Shown: positions 63,617 through 64,000 of the stretch, piece after piece | Layout: every line of letters starts with the position of its first letter | Numbering within the stretch: position 1 is the first letter of the stretch | Assembly (NCBI RefSeq): GCF_014196835.1 | Contig: NZ_JACIEK010000003.1 | Coordinates: forward strand, 124,001 to 188,000 | DNA length: 64,000 bases | DNA from: Aureimonas pseudogalii | GTDB taxonomy: Bacteria; Pseudomonadota; Alphaproteobacteria; Rhizobiales; Rhizobiaceae | Direction of reading: 5' to 3' | The notes under the pieces: generated by a model | The model's database searches: none | Seen by the model: only the letters and a program-made list of their open reading frames with translations | What the model was told of the DNA's origin: nothing | Program-made: the position numbers and the translations under genes

Positions 63617-64000
63617 GCTTCGTTCCTCGACTCTCGGCTCGCAACCTTGAGCGTCACGCCGGCGGCCTCCACCATGGCGGCGTCGGCGTCGCTGATTCCC
63701 TCGTCGGTGACGAGGATGTCGGCCCGCTCCAGCGGCGCAATCACGAAAGACGAGCGGTTGGAGAATTTCGAGCTGTCCGCCAGCAGCACGAGTTCGTCCG
63801 CCTGGCGCATCAGCCGCTGCTCGGACTGGACGATCAGCGGGTCGGCCTCGGCAATGCCCACCGCGGAGATGCCCTGCGCGCCCATGAACATGCGCCGCGC
63901 GCGAAAATGCGCGATGCCGTCGGCCTCGAAGGGCGAAAGGATCAGCCCCTGCTCGCGATAGACCGTCCCGGCCGGCAGCAGCACCGTGCATTTGGAATGG
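63613..64000 (-). CDS. DeoR-family transcriptional regulator, N-terminus off the window (RhaR-like)
   Basis: Only the C-terminal half (about 128 residues) is visible; the DNA-binding domain lies past base 64000. The visible part is the DeoRC sugar-sensing fold: [30 protein letters not shown], and [21 protein letters not shown], with the DSSKF ending typical of the family. The reading frame is open to the edge. It leads the operon, and its stop overlaps the mutarotase start. It matches the arrangement of DeoR-type RhaR in rhizobial rha loci. Confidence 0.9.
   Translation of the reverse strand, partial: HSKCTVLLPAGTVYREQGLILSPFEADGIAHFRARRMFMGAQGISAVGIAEADPLIVQSEQRLMRQADELVLLADSSKFSNRSSFVIAPLERADILVTDEGISDADAAMVEAAGVTLKVASRESRNEA

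Overview
This window is about 64 kb of GC-rich, gene-dense chromosomal DNA. It most likely comes from an alphaproteobacterium of the Hyphomicrobiales (Rhizobiales), perhaps near the Aurantimonadaceae or Rhizobiaceae. The evidence is an alphaproteobacterial C4-pathway 5-aminolevulinate synthase (hemA), iron-control sites of the RirA type (TGA-N9-TCA) and the Irr/ICE type, rhizobial rha-style ABC and TRAP sugar loci, and many ATGA/GTGA operon overlaps. I saw no tRNA, rRNA, CRISPR array, insertion sequence or phage gene. No gap between genes exceeds 300 bases; the largest are about 210-245 bases and mostly hold divergent promoters.

Layout. 0-13.4 kb is mixed housekeeping: a nitronate monooxygenase cut by the left edge, an exported protein of unknown function, a DnaQ-like exonuclease followed by an ATP-dependent DNA ligase, a histone-deacetylase-like hydrolase, a MATE exporter, pyrD with a DUF952 gene, an alpha/beta hydrolase, yjbQ, mscL, an aminotransferase and an AbrB-type membrane protein. 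13.4-17.3 kb holds hemA with its own terminator and an Irr-like site, then an epimerase and a sugar transferase for surface polysaccharide, and an EEP nuclease/phosphatase. 17.3-21.9 kb has a peptide/nickel-type ABC importer (binding protein and two permeases, no ATPase) divergent from a siderophore-interacting reductase; a RirA-type box lies between them.

21.9-33.3 kb is sugar catabolism. One operon (DeoR regulator, SIS-domain isomerase/deaminase, BadF-type sugar kinase, EamA exporter/importer) looks like amino-sugar use. The next (FadR-type GntR regulator, TRAP transporter dctPQM, zinc alcohol dehydrogenase, class II aldolase) is divergent from a 2-hydroxyacid dehydrogenase and a RbsD/FucU mutarotase and probably degrades a sugar acid or deoxysugar. 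33.5-37.5 kb has an ABC exporter and a TonB-dependent siderophore receptor behind an excellent RirA-type box. 37.7-41.9 kb is a compact biosynthetic cassette: OafA-type acyltransferase, type III polyketide synthase, methyltransferase and FAD oxidoreductase, the last three translationally coupled. It is the best candidate for an undescribed product pathway in the window.

42-54.2 kb holds succinate-semialdehyde dehydrogenase, a CLC chloride channel with CBS domains, a malate dehydrogenase with a clear terminator, cell-wall enzymes, an SDR, a fumarylacetoacetase-family hydrolase, a sulfite-oxidase-like molybdoprotein, a small probable copper-handling operon (Cys-rich exported protein, Csp-type copper store, DUF305 protein) behind two palindromes, a PAP2 phosphatase and an aminotransferase. 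54.3-64 kb is one long minus-strand operon: DeoR regulator (cut by the right edge), rhamnose-mutarotase-like protein, FGGY kinase, AraC regulator, polyol dehydrogenase, SDR, and a rhamnose/autoinducer-2-type ABC importer. It matches the content of rhizobial rha loci but lacks the isomerase and aldolase within the window, so the exact sugar is open.
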